Assembly: GCF_013408525.1 (NCBI RefSeq)
Contig: NZ_JACBZM010000001.1
Span: 4,092,001-4,156,000 of the forward strand
Reading direction: 5' to 3'
Length of the DNA: 64,000 nt
From: Nocardioides aromaticivorans
GTDB taxonomy: Bacteria; Actinomycetota; Actinomycetes; Propionibacteriales; Nocardioidaceae
Shown: one piece after another, positions 29,659-37,872 of the stretch
Numbering within the stretch: the stretch's first letter is position 1
How the letters are laid out: each line of letters begins with the position of its first letter
Position numbers and translations under genes: made by a program
The notes under the pieces: generated by a model
What the model saw: only the letters and a program-made list of their open reading frames with translations
Database searches by the model: none
Told to the model about the DNA's origin: nothing

Positions 29659-31692
29659 ATGGCAGAGTTCGACCGCCGTCGCTTCCTCCAGATCACCGGA
29701 GCGTCCTCGCTCGCCGGCCTCACTGCGAGCCTGCTGGGCAGCGTCGAGCGGGCCGCGGCCGTGGCGCCCGCGCGTCGTACCGGCACGATCCGCGACATCG
29801 AGCACGTCGTCGTGCTCATGCAGGAGAACCGCTCGTTCGACCACTACCTCGGTGCCCTGCGCGGGGTGCGCGGGTTCGGCGACCCGCACCCCGTCCAGCT
29901 GCCGTCCGGCAAGTCCGTGTGGCACCAGCCGAAGGGCGGCGGCGCGGGCGACCTGCTGCCCTTCCACCCGGACGTCGACGACCTCGGCGGCGCCTACCTG
30001 CAGGGTCTGCCGCACTCGTGGCCCGACGGCCAGCGGGCGGTCAACTCCGGGCACTACGACCAGTGGGTGCCGGCCAAGGGCGCGGCGACGATGGCCTACC
30101 TCGAGCGCCAGGACGCGCTCTTCCACTACGCCCTGGCCGACGCGTTCACGGTCTGCGACGCCTACCACTGCTCGTTCATCGGCAACACCGACCCGAACCG
30201 CTACTACCTGTGGACCGGCTGGACCGGCAACGACGGCAGGGGTGGCGGCCCGGTCCTCTACAACGACGAGGTCGGCTACGACTGGACGACCTACCCCGAG
30301 CGCCTCGAGGAGGCGGGGGTGTCGTGGAAGGTCTACCAGGACGAGGGCACCGGCCTCGACGCCGCCGGCTCCTGGGGCTGGACCTCGGACCCGTTCATCG
30401 GCAACTACGGCGACACCTCGCTGCTGTACTTCAACAGCTTCCGCAACGCCCGGCCCGGCGACGCCCTCCACGAGAAGGCCCGGGTCGGCACCCGCAACCG
30501 TGACGGCGAGGACTACTTCGCCCGCCTCGCCGCCGACGTCGCCGCCGACCGGCTGCCGCAGGTGTCGTGGATCTCGGCGCCCGAGGCGTTCTCGGAGCAC
30601 TCGAACTGGCCGACCAACTTCGGCGCCTGGTACATCTCGAGGGTCCTCGACACCCTCACCTCCAACCCCGAGGTGTGGGCGAGGACCGCCCTGTTCATCA
30701 CGTACGACGAGAACGACGGCTTCTTCGACCACCTGGTCCCGCCGCTGGCGAGCGGACCGTCCGTCCCCGGCGCGTCGACGGTCTCGACGGAGAACGAGCA
30801 CTACGCCGGCGGCGACCCGCGGGCGAACCCCGGCCCCTACGGCATGGGTCCCCGCGTCCCGATGTTCGTCGTCTCCCCGTGGAGCACCGGGGGCTGGGTG
30901 TGCTCGGAGACCTTCGACCACACGTCCGTGCTGCGCTTCCTCGAGGAGCGCTTCGGCGTCCGCGAGCCGCAGATCACGCCCTGGCGTCGTACCGTGGCCG
31001 GCGACCTGACGTCCGCCTTCGACTTCTCCCGCCGGCAGACGGCCGTGCCGTCGCTGCCGTCGACGGCCGCGATGGCACCGACGGACCGCAGGCGTCACGC
31101 GACCTACTTCCCGGCCACCCCGGCGACCGGCACGATGCCGACGCAGGAGCCGGGGACCCGGCCCGCCCGGCCGATCGGCTACTCGCTCGACGTCGTCGAG
31201 AAGGGGTCCGCGCCGCTGCGGCTGCAGGTCGTCAACGACGGGGCGCTCGGCGTCCACCTGCAGGCCCGGCTGCTCCAGCCCACCGGTGTGCCGCACAGCT
31301 ACACGGTGGAGGCGGGCAAGCGGCTCGACGTCGACCTGCCGGTCACGGGCGGCTACGACGTCCACCTGCACGGCCCCAACGGCTTCTTCCGCCGCTACGC
31401 CGGTGACACCGCCGCCGAGCGCGTGCTGGTCGCCCTCGAGCCGCTGGCGCGCGGGGCGGGCGTCGGTCCGGGCAAGGTGCGCCTGGTCGTCGAGGGCGAT
31501 GCCGACGTGGTCGCCACGGACGCCTACGCCGGCGAGCTCAGGCTCCGCGGCGGCCGCGCCGAGATCGACACCCGCGACTCGGGCGGCTGGTACGACGTCA
31601 CGGTCACCATCCCCGGGACGTCCTTCGTGCGCACCCTCGCCGGCCACCTCGAGTCGGGACGTCCGAGCACCAGCGACCCGCAGCTCGGCTGA
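29659..31692 (+). CDS. Phospholipase C, phosphocholine-specific type
   Basis: 677-residue exported enzyme. It has a Tat signal (DRRRFLQITGASSLAGLTAS), then a phosphoesterase domain starting at IEHVVVLMQENRSFDHYLGA (near 48-66), with further metal/active-site stretches YDENDGFFDHLVPP and GMGPRVPMFVVSPW. Two C-terminal DUF756-like beta domains follow (about 510-590 and 595-670). The layout matches PlcA/B-type enzymes of Mycobacterium and Pseudomonas. A likely role is phosphate scavenging from lipids. ATG at 29659. Confidence 0.9.
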   Translation: MAEFDRRRFLQITGASSLAGLTASLLGSVERAAAVAPARRTGTIRDIEHVVVLMQENRSFDHYLGALRGVRGFGDPHPVQLPSGKSVWHQPKGGGAGDLLPFHPDVDDLGGAYLQGLPHSWPDGQRAVNSGHYDQWVPAKGAATMAYLERQDALFHYALADAFTVCDAYHCSFIGNTDPNRYYLWTGWTGNDGRGGGPVLYNDEVGYDWTTYPERLEEAGVSWKVYQDEGTGLDAAGSWGWTSDPFIGNYGDTSLLYFNSFRNARPGDALHEKARVGTRNRDGEDYFARLAADVAADRLPQVSWISAPEAFSEHSNWPTNFGAWYISRVLDTLTSNPEVWARTALFITYDENDGFFDHLVPPLASGPSVPGASTVSTENEHYAGGDPRANPGPYGMGPRVPMFVVSPWSTGGWVCSETFDHTSVLRFLEERFGVREPQITPWRRTVAGDLTSAFDFSRRQTAVPSLPSTAAMAPTDRRRHATYFPATPATGTMPTQEPGTRPARPIGYSLDVVEKGSAPLRLQVVNDGALGVHLQARLLQPTGVPHSYTVEAGKRLDVDLPVTGGYDVHLHGPNGFFRRYAGDTAAERVLVALEPLARGAGVGPGKVRLVVEGDADVVATDAYAGELRLRGGRAEIDTRDSGGWYDVTVTIPGTSFVRTLAGHLESGRPSTSDPQLG

Positions 31693-31714
31693 GCCGGGGC
31701 TCGGCTGAGCCGGG
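31683..31714. repeat. 16-bp tandem duplication across a stop codon
   Basis: GCTCGGCTGAGCCGGG occurs twice in tandem (31683-31698, 31699-31714) and a third partial copy follows. The first copy includes the stop codon of the phospholipase C gene. Each unit is partly self-complementary (GGCTGAGCC), so the array may also form small hairpins. Confidence 0.65.
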
Positions 31715-31788
31715 GCTCGGCCGGCCCGGAGCCGGCGCCCGCGTGGCGGTCCCGGCACCCGGGCCGGGTTCTCCGACATGATGGCGCC

Positions 31789-32874
31789 ATGCGCGTGCTC
31801 GTGGCCCCCGACAAGTTCGCGGGCACCCTCACCGCGGTCGAGGCCGCGGAGGCGATCGCCGCGGGCTGGCGCCGTCAGGCGCCGGACGACGAGGTCGTGC
31901 TCGCGCCGATGTCCGACGGTGGACCGGGCTTCGTCGACGTCCTCCACGCGAGCCTGGGCGGCGAGCTGCTGGCCGTGGTCGCCGAGGCGCCGCAGGGCCA
32001 CGAGGTGCCCGCGACCATCCTCATGGTCGGCGACACGGCGTACGTCGAGAGCGCCCAGGCCTGCGGCGTCCACCTGACCGGCGGCAAGCTGGGCGAGTTC
32101 GGTACGACGGTCGGCGTGGGCCGGCTGCTGCTGGAGGCCGTCAACGCCGGCGCGACCCGGGTGGTCGTCGGCCTCGGCGGCTCCGGCACCAACGACGGGG
32201 GAGCCGGCCTGCTCGCGGCGCTCGGCGCCGACGCCGACGTGTCCCTCGACGTCGGCGGCATCTTCCTCGACGGCGTCACCACGGCCGACCTGAGCATCGC
32301 GCGCGGCATGGTCGACGGGATCGAGATCATCGCCGCGACCGACGTCGACAACCCGCTCACCGGCCTGTTCGGTGCCAGCAAGACCTTCGGCGCGCAGAAG
32401 GGCCTCGACGAGGAGATGCAGGTCCTGATGGACGGCTTCCTCGAGCAGTGGGCCGCGGCGACCGACCGGCGCCTCGCCCTCGAGCCGGGCGCGGGGGCTG
32501 CCGGTGGCGTCGGCTTCGCGCTGCTGCTCCTCGGCGGGCACCGGGTCTCCGGGATCGGGCTCGTTGCGGACGCCGTCGGTCTCGCCGCGCGGGCCCGCGA
32601 GGCGGACCTGGTGATCACCGGCGAGGGGGCGTTCGACTTCAGCAGCCGGGCCGGCAAGGTGCCGGCCGGGGTCGCCGCGGTCGCCGCGGAGGCGCTGCGG
32701 CCCTGTGTCGCGCTCGCCGGACAGGTCCTCGTCGGGTCGCGGGAGATGCGAGCCCTGGGCATGGATGCGGCGTACTCGCTGGTCGATGCGGTGGGGGAGG
32801 AGCGGGCCTTCCGTGACCCCGAGGGGGCGCTGACCGAGCTCGCGGCGCGGGTCGCCCGGACCTGGTCCGGCTGA
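31789..32874 (+). CDS. Glycerate kinase
   Basis: 361-residue kinase of the GarK/GlxK-type fold, making phosphoglycerate from glycerate. Family stretches APDKFAGTLTAVEAAEAI, PMSDGGPGFVDVL, GLGGSGTNDGGAGLLAALG and ITGEGAFDFSSRAGK are all present. The ATG lies about 95 bases after the phospholipase gene. The same gene neighbours the ErpA/AdoK/ctaC block in Mycobacterium tuberculosis (Rv2205c). Confidence 0.92.
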   Translation: MRVLVAPDKFAGTLTAVEAAEAIAAGWRRQAPDDEVVLAPMSDGGPGFVDVLHASLGGELLAVVAEAPQGHEVPATILMVGDTAYVESAQACGVHLTGGKLGEFGTTVGVGRLLLEAVNAGATRVVVGLGGSGTNDGGAGLLAALGADADVSLDVGGIFLDGVTTADLSIARGMVDGIEIIAATDVDNPLTGLFGASKTFGAQKGLDEEMQVLMDGFLEQWAAATDRRLALEPGAGAAGGVGFALLLLGGHRVSGIGLVADAVGLAARAREADLVITGEGAFDFSSRAGKVPAGVAAVAAEALRPCVALAGQVLVGSREMRALGMDAAYSLVDAVGEERAFRDPEGALTELAARVARTWSG

Positions 32875-32917
32875 GCTCACTTCCGCCTCACTTCTGCCCG
32901 GACCCGTGTCCCGAGAC

Positions 32918-32935
32918 TGGAACATGTTCTAGATT
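32918..32935 (+). promoter_or_regulatory. KstR-like operator overlapping a leaderless promoter
   Basis: TGGAACATGTTCTA (32918-32931) fits the KstR consensus TnnAACnnGTTnnA and contains a perfect 10-bp palindrome. It overlaps the -10 box TAGATT (32930-32935), which is followed after six bases by the GTG of the DUF4334 gene at 32942. A TetR-family repressor bound here would block the promoter. Confidence 0.6.
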
Positions 32936-32941
32936 GGCGGC

Positions 32942-33412
32942 GTGAGCGACATCAGGCAGCGCTTCGACGCGCTGCGGCAGGCCGACCCCGCCGATCCCGC
33001 CGAGCTCGACGCCCTCTGGGCCGACCTGGCGACCGCGGAGGTCGAGGAGATCCTCGGGCCGTGGCGGGGTGGCGACTTCGCCACCGGCCACGTCGCGAGC
33101 GCCGTCCTCGAGAAGGTGCGCTGGCACGGGAAGCGGTTCGACAGCCCGCTGGCGGCCGTGCCGCTCGTGTGCCGCGCCGACGACGGCCGGCTGTACTCCA
33201 ACAAGGAGGCCGGCGGTGGTGGTGAGGCCTCGCTGTGGCCGGTCGGCTTCCGGGGCGAGGTCACCGCGACCATGGTCTACGACCGGCTGCCCGTCCTCGA
33301 CCACTTCAAGAAGGTCGACGACGACACCCTGATGGGGATCATGAACGGCAAGCTCGAGGCGGCCTTCGGCGTGAAGGACCTCTACTACTTCTGGCTGGAG
33401 CGTGACTCGTGA
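32942..33412 (+). CDS. GXWXG/DUF4334 domain protein
   Basis: 156 residues. The N-terminal GXWXG region (EEILGPWRGGDFATGH) is followed by a DUF4334 domain (LYSNKEAGGGGEASLWPVGFRGE to MGIMNGKLEA). The function is not established; relatives bind small molecules and often accompany oxidoreductases. The GTG start is leaderless. Four-base overlap with the alcohol dehydrogenase gene (33409-33412) makes a two-gene operon under the KstR-like operator. Confidence 0.85.
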   Translation: MSDIRQRFDALRQADPADPAELDALWADLATAEVEEILGPWRGGDFATGHVASAVLEKVRWHGKRFDSPLAAVPLVCRADDGRLYSNKEAGGGGEASLWPVGFRGEVTATMVYDRLPVLDHFKKVDDDTLMGIMNGKLEAAFGVKDLYYFWLERDS

Positions 33413-34527
33413 GGACCACTGCCTATCTCGTCGAGGAGCCCGGCGGCGACTTCGTGCTCGCCGAGGTCGAGCTCGAGGAGCCCCGTGACGACGAGGTCCT
33501 GGTGCGGGTCGTCGCGACCGGCCTGTGCCACACCGACCTCACCGTGCCGACCATGCTTCCCCAGGAGATGCTGCCGACGGTCGTCGGCCACGAGGGCACC
33601 GGTGTCGTCGAGAAGGTCGGCGCCGCGGTGAGCGGCATCGAGGTCGGGGACCACGTCGTGATGAGCTTCCGGTCCTGCCGGGCGTGCGGCCCGTGCACCG
33701 CCGGCGACGTCGGCTACTGCGAGCAGTCGCTGCTGCTCAACTACATGGGCATGCGGGCCGACGGCTCCACGACCATGAGGCGCGCGTCGGCCGACGGCGA
33801 CGGCCAGACCGTCTTCGGCAACTTCTTCGGCCAGTCCAGCTTCGCCCGCCACGCGATCGCGTACGCCGACAACTGCGTCGTCGTCGACAAGCGGCTCGAC
33901 CTGACCCGGCTGGCCCCGTTCGCCTGCGGCTTCCAGACCGGCGCCGGCACCGTCCTCAACGTGCTCGACCCGAAGCCGGACGAGCCGATCGTGGTCTTCG
34001 GCGCCGGGGCGGTCGGGCTCGCCGCCGTCGCGGTGGCCCGGGGGCTGGGCGTGGAGACGGTCGTCGTCGTCGACCCGGTCGCCTCCCGGCGTGCCGTCGC
34101 CGAGGAGTACGGCGCCACGGCCCTCGACCCGACCGAGGCGGACGCCGCCCCGGTGGAGGAGCGGGTCAAGGCGCTGACCGGCGGAGGTGCGGCGTACGCG
34201 ATCGACACGACGGCCATCGCCTCGGTCGTCCTGCAGGCGCAGCGGGCCCTGCGCTCGCGCGGCCTGCTCGTCGCCCTGGGCCTCGGGGCGCCGGAGTACA
34301 CCATCGACGCGATCGACCTGCTGCAGTCGGGCAAGGTGGTCCGCTCGTCCATCGAGGGGGAGGCGGACCCGCTGGTGACGATCCCGCAGCTGATCGGGCT
34401 GCGCGAGGCCGGCAGGTTCGACGTCGACCACCTCGTCACGACGTACCCCTTCGAGAAGATCGCCGACGCCGTCGCCGACTCGAGGTCCGGCAGCGTGGTC
34501 AAGCCCGTTCTCGTCTGGGGGGAATAA
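33409..34527 (+). CDS. Zinc-dependent alcohol dehydrogenase
   Basis: 372-residue medium-chain dehydrogenase. Catalytic zinc ligands are in GLCHTDLT and GHEGTGVVEKVG; the structural zinc site is CRACGPCTAGDVGYC. The nucleotide-binding motif is VVFGAGAVGLAAVAVARGLG (about 197-216), and the following VVVVDP has the Asp expected for NAD preference. It resembles aryl- or nicotine-type alcohol dehydrogenases, but the substrate is unknown. It is translationally coupled to the DUF4334 protein. Confidence 0.9.
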   Translation: MRTTAYLVEEPGGDFVLAEVELEEPRDDEVLVRVVATGLCHTDLTVPTMLPQEMLPTVVGHEGTGVVEKVGAAVSGIEVGDHVVMSFRSCRACGPCTAGDVGYCEQSLLLNYMGMRADGSTTMRRASADGDGQTVFGNFFGQSSFARHAIAYADNCVVVDKRLDLTRLAPFACGFQTGAGTVLNVLDPKPDEPIVVFGAGAVGLAAVAVARGLGVETVVVVDPVASRRAVAEEYGATALDPTEADAAPVEERVKALTGGGAAYAIDTTAIASVVLQAQRALRSRGLLVALGLGAPEYTIDAIDLLQSGKVVRSSIEGEADPLVTIPQLIGLREAGRFDVDHLVTTYPFEKIADAVADSRSGSVVKPVLVWGE

Positions 34528-34543
34528 CCACGTCTGTGCGACC

Positions 34544-34565
34544 ATTGGGTAGTCGAACACCCAAT
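34544..34565. promoter_or_regulatory. Dyad upstream of the ErpA-like gene
   Basis: ATTGGGT (34544-34550) and ACCCAAT (34559-34565) form a perfect 7-bp inverted repeat with an eight-base spacer, ending 32 bases before the ErpA-like start. It could be an operator or a short hairpin in the leader. Confidence 0.4.
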
Positions 34566-34597
34566 CGACCCCAGAACTGACACACCCTGGAGTGAGC

Positions 34598-35014
34598 ATG
34601 AGTGACAGCTGCTGCGGAGGCGGCCACAGCCACGAGGCCCCCGGCGCGACCACGACGGTCGCGGCGCCGGTCGACTTCGAGCGCCGTGAGGACCAGATCA
34701 ACCTGAGCCCGGTGGCGGCCACCAAGGTCAAGAGCCTGCTCGAGCAGGAGGGTCGCGACGACCTCTCGCTGCGGATCTCGGTGCAGCCCGGCGGCTGCTC
34801 GGGTCTGCGCTACCAGCTCTTCTTCGACGAGCGCACCCTCGACGGTGACGTCGTCACCGACTTCGACGGCGTGGGCGTCGTCGTCGACCGGATGAGCGTC
34901 CCCTACCTCAACGGGGCCGTGATCGACTTCGTCGACACCATCGAGAAGCAGGGCTTCACGATCGACAACCCGAACGCCACGGGTTCGTGCGCCTGCGGCG
35001 ACTCGTTCCACTGA
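34598..35014 (+). CDS. ErpA/HesB-type iron-sulfur cluster carrier
   Basis: 138-residue A-type carrier that delivers Fe-S clusters. The three ligand Cys are in QPGGCSGLRY and the C-terminal GSCACGDSF. It carries an unusual N-terminal tail of about 30 residues starting MSDSCCGGGHSHEAPG, rich in Cys and His. ATG at 34598 is chosen since TGGAG lies five bases upstream. The homologue in M. tuberculosis is Rv2204c, next to glycerate kinase and AdoK as here. Confidence 0.92.
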   Translation: MSDSCCGGGHSHEAPGATTTVAAPVDFERREDQINLSPVAATKVKSLLEQEGRDDLSLRISVQPGGCSGLRYQLFFDERTLDGDVVTDFDGVGVVVDRMSVPYLNGAVIDFVDTIEKQGFTIDNPNATGSCACGDSFH

Positions 35015-35017
35015 GCC

Positions 35018-35077
35018 ACGCCAACGCGAAAGCCCCCGCCCCGGTTCGTCCGGGGGCGGGGGCTTTCGCGTTGGCGT
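35018..35077. terminator. 25-bp perfect hairpin, likely bidirectional terminator
   Basis: Arms 35018-35042 and 35053-35077 are fully complementary (begin ACGCCAACGCGAAAGCCCCC), with a ten-base loop. No T-run follows on the plus strand, but the stem is very stable. It lies between the ErpA-like gene and the end of a convergent small gene. Confidence 0.75.
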
Positions 35078-35090
35078 ACTTGTTGGCGTA

Positions 35091-35303
35091 CTAGTCGAGG
35101 TGCAGGTGCAGCGCGTTGGCCAGGCGCTGCGCGGCCTCGGAGATCTGGATCTCCCGCTTGCCGGTCTCGCGGGGCTGCTCGTCGAAGTGGAGGCTGGGGG
35201 CGGGGCGGGTGGCCTTCACCGCGGCGTGCTCGAGGCGACGGCTGACCGCCTCGCAGTCGGCGTGCAGGTCGCGGGGTGCGGCGATCTCCTCGTAGGGCGT
35301 CAT
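35091..35303 (-). CDS. Small conserved-looking hypothetical protein
   Basis: 70 residues, mostly helical and charged, with SEAAQRLANALHLHLD at the C-terminus. No motif was recognised. It is flanked by a strong hairpin at its 3' end and is divergent from adoK. Codon use is normal for the region, so it is probably a real gene, but no function can be given. Confidence 0.6.
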   Translation of the reverse strand: MTPYEEIAAPRDLHADCEAVSRRLEHAAVKATRPAPSLHFDEQPRETGKREIQISEAAQRLANALHLHLD

Positions 35304-35372
35304 GTCTCGACGCTAGGCGTTACCGAGGGGTAGACCCAGTGGTACCGGCCAGTACGACTGCAACGGCTCGGT

Positions 35373-35378
35373 TAATGT
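35373..35378 (+). promoter_or_regulatory. Probable -10 box of adoK
   Basis: TAATGT fits TANNNT and ends eight bases before the GTG start of adoK, with no ribosome binding site between, so the mRNA is likely leaderless. Confidence 0.45.
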
Positions 35379-35386
35379 TCCGTGTC

Positions 35387-36376
35387 GTGACTGCACCCAC
35401 GGGCTCCCTCCTCATCGCCGGCTCGATCGCGACCGACCACCTGATGACCTTCGGTGGCAAGTTCGCCGACTCCCTCGTCGTCGACCAGCTCGACAAGCTC
35501 TCGGTCTCCTTCCTGGTGAACGACCTCGAGATCCGCAGGGGAGGCGTGGCCCCGAACATGTGCTTCGGCCTGGCCCGGCTCGGCCTCCGGCCGGTGCTCG
35601 TGGGTGCCGCGGGCGAGGACTTCACCGACTACCGCTCCTGGCTCGAGCGCCACGGCGTCGACTGCGACTCGGTCCACATCTCCGAGAGCAAGCACACCGC
35701 CCGCTTCGTCTGCACCACCGACACCACGATGGCGCAGTTCGCGTCCTTCTACCCCGGCGCGATGAGCGAGGCGAGCCTGATCGAGCTCGCCCCGATCGTG
35801 GAGCGCGTCGGTGCGCCGACCTACGTCCTGATCGGCGCGGACGACCCGGCCGCGATGAAGCGGCACACCGAGGAGTGCCGCCAGCGCGGCTACCCGTTCA
35901 TCGCCGACTGCTCCCAGCAGCTCGCCTTCGCCGAGGGCGACCTGATCCGCGACCTCATCGACGGCGCCGCGATCCTGTTCTCCAACGAGTACGAGTCGCA
36001 CGTCATCGAGAAGAAGACCGGCTGGAGCGCCGAGGAGGTCCTCGCCAAGGTCGGGATCCAGGTCACCACCCTCGGCAAGGACGGCGTCCGGGTCACCTCC
36101 CAGGACGGCACCTCGTTCGAGATCCCGGCCGCGCAGGGCGTCGAGGCCGTCGAGCCGACCGGCGTCGGCGACGCCTTCCGGGCCGGCTTCCTCGCCGCGC
36201 TCTCCTGGGGCACCTCGCTCGAGCGGGCCGCGCAGGTCGGCTGCGTCCTGGCGGCGTACGTCGTCGAGACGGTGGGCACCCAGGAGTACGACTTCACGGT
36301 CGAGCAGTTCGTCGAGCGCGTGCGGGTGTCGTACGGCGACGAGGCCGCCGCCGAGGTCCAGAAGAACCTGGTCTGA
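35387..36376 (+). CDS. Adenosine kinase, PfkB family
   Basis: 329-residue ribokinase-type enzyme. The sequence closely follows M. tuberculosis AdoK (Rv2202c): GSIATDHLM at the start, SVSFLVNDLEIRRGGVAPNM, HTARFVCTTD, SFYPGAMSEA and the catalytic DPTGVGDAFRAGFL region (here EPTGVGDAFRAGFLAAL, near 258-275). It phosphorylates adenosine to AMP for purine salvage. GTG at 35387 gives the expected short N-terminus. Confidence 0.92.
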   Translation: MTAPTGSLLIAGSIATDHLMTFGGKFADSLVVDQLDKLSVSFLVNDLEIRRGGVAPNMCFGLARLGLRPVLVGAAGEDFTDYRSWLERHGVDCDSVHISESKHTARFVCTTDTTMAQFASFYPGAMSEASLIELAPIVERVGAPTYVLIGADDPAAMKRHTEECRQRGYPFIADCSQQLAFAEGDLIRDLIDGAAILFSNEYESHVIEKKTGWSAEEVLAKVGIQVTTLGKDGVRVTSQDGTSFEIPAAQGVEAVEPTGVGDAFRAGFLAALSWGTSLERAAQVGCVLAAYVVETVGTQEYDFTVEQFVERVRVSYGDEAAAEVQKNLV

Positions 36377-36385
36377 GCGGCTCGC

Positions 36386-36619
36386 TCAGCCCAGGCGCCT
36401 GACCACGTAGCGCGGCGCACCGTCGTCGGTGAGCTCCTCGCCGACGTACTCCTGCCCGCGCAGGCGACACCACGCCGGCACGTCGTGGCGGGCGGCCGGG
36501 TCGCGGGCGACGACCGCGAGCAGGCCGCCCACCGGCACGTCCGGCAGGGCCTTCGCCAGCTCGATGATCGGCCGCGGGCAGGGCAGGTCGCGGCAGTCGA
36601 TCTCGACGTCGGCGCTCAC
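36386..36619 (-). CDS. TusA family sulfurtransferase
   Basis: 77-residue sulfur carrier. The active-site motif is CRDLPCPRPIIELAKALPDV, with the acceptor Cys in PCPRP near residue 14. It overlaps the cysteine desulfurase gene by four bases (36616-36619), so the pair probably works together: the desulfurase loads persulfide onto this carrier. The final acceptor is unknown; tRNA thiolation or cofactor synthesis are candidates. Confidence 0.88.
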   Translation of the reverse strand: MSADVEIDCRDLPCPRPIIELAKALPDVPVGGLLAVVARDPAARHDVPAWCRLRGQEYVGEELTDDGAPRYVVRRLG

Positions 36620-37734
36620 AGTCCGGCCCTCTCGCGGATCGTGGCCACCGCGTCCGCCAGCGCGGAGCAGAAGCCGTCGACCTGCTCGTCGGTCGTGTCG
36701 CGTGCCAGCGAGACCCGCACGTTGCCGTGGGTGAGCGCGCCCATCGCGGCGAGGACGTGGCTGGGCTCCAGCGTGGACGCCGTGCACGCCGACCCGCTGG
36801 CGACGCCGTAGCCGCGACGGGCCAGCTCGCCCACGATCTCGTCGCCGCCGGCGTAGAGCACCGAGAAGGTCACCAGGTGGGGGAGCCGGGCCGTCGGGTG
36901 GCCGACGACCTCCACGTCCGGCAGGGCAGCCGCCGCGGACCGGATCCGCTCGACCTGGGCGAACTGCCGCGCAGCCACCTCCGCGCGCTCGGCCAGCACG
37001 GCCTGGAGCGCGGCCGCGGCCGCCAGCGCGGCCGGGACGTCGGGGAAGCCGCCCATGTCGTCGAGCCCGTCGTCGCCGGGGAAGGGGTTCGTCCAGCGGG
37101 TGCCCCTGCGCACGGCCAGGACCCCGACGCCCGCCGGACCGCCCCACTTGTGCGCGGACGCCGTCAGTGCGTCCCACCGGGTGGGCAGGTCGACGTGCCC
37201 GAGGGCGGCCGCCGCGTCCACCAGCAGGGGTACGACGCCCGGCAGGTCGACCTCGTCGACGGGCTGCAGTGTCCCGACCTCCTGGTTGGCGGCCTGCAGC
37301 GCCACGGCGCCGACCCCGTGGGCCCCCGCGGCGGCGGCGAGGGCGGCCAGGTCCACGACGCCGTACGCGTCGACCGGGACCGACGCGTGGACGGGGGAGT
37401 CGCGCCACTGGGCGGCATGCAGCACGGCGGAGTGCTCGACCGCACTGTGGACGATCCCGTCCCGACCCGTGGCCGCCGTCAGGCCCAGCAGGCCGCGGTG
37501 GACGGCGTCGGTCCCGGAGGCGGTGAAGCCGACCTCGTCCGGGCGCACGCCGAGGCACTCGGCGACGACCGCCCGGGCGTTGTCGAGGAGCAGCCGTGCG
37601 TCGCGTCCGGCCCCATGGAGGCGGCGCGGGTCGGCGTACCCGCGATCGAGGGCGGCGAGCAGGGTGTCGCGCGCGGCGGGGTGCAGCCGGGTCGAGGACG
37701 CGCTGTCGAGGTAGACCTCGGGTGTGCTGCTCAC
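36616..37734 (-). CDS. Cysteine desulfurase (NifS/IscS-like)
   Basis: 372-residue PLP enzyme taking sulfur from cysteine. VYLDSASSTRLHPAARDTLL begins the fold; ASAHKWGGPAGVGVLAVRRG has the PLP-binding Lys; SGSACTASTLEPSHVLAAMG has the catalytic Cys. The GTG at 37734 was chosen for the family-typical N-terminus. It is coupled to the TusA-like carrier and divergent from ctaC. Confidence 0.9.
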   Translation of the reverse strand: MSSTPEVYLDSASSTRLHPAARDTLLAALDRGYADPRRLHGAGRDARLLLDNARAVVAECLGVRPDEVGFTASGTDAVHRGLLGLTAATGRDGIVHSAVEHSAVLHAAQWRDSPVHASVPVDAYGVVDLAALAAAAGAHGVGAVALQAANQEVGTLQPVDEVDLPGVVPLLVDAAAALGHVDLPTRWDALTASAHKWGGPAGVGVLAVRRGTRWTNPFPGDDGLDDMGGFPDVPAALAAAAALQAVLAERAEVAARQFAQVERIRSAAAALPDVEVVGHPTARLPHLVTFSVLYAGGDEIVGELARRGYGVASGSACTASTLEPSHVLAAMGALTHGNVRVSLARDTTDEQVDGFCSALADAVATIRERAGL

Positions 37735-37829
37735 AACCCGACCATAGAACCACGCCCGGGCAAGCGCGGGACGAGGCCGCGATGGTCCGAAACCACCCAC
37801 CCGGCGCGGCGATCGGGGTCGCACTCCGC

Positions 37830-37835
37830 TAGTGT
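37830..37835 (+). promoter_or_regulatory. Probable -10 box of the cta operon
   Basis: TAGTGT fits TANNNT and lies 37 bases before the ctaC GTG, with AGAGGAAGG (37857-37865) as ribosome binding site between. No clear -35 box. Confidence 0.4.
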
Positions 37836-37872
37836 TCGCAATTGTTCTGACCCTCGAGAGGAAGGCTCGTTC

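Noticed and set aside
29548..32925. 1125-codon minus-strand frame opposite phospholipase C and glycerate kinase
   Set aside because: Both plus-strand genes have clear family motifs across the whole stretch; the antisense frame has none.
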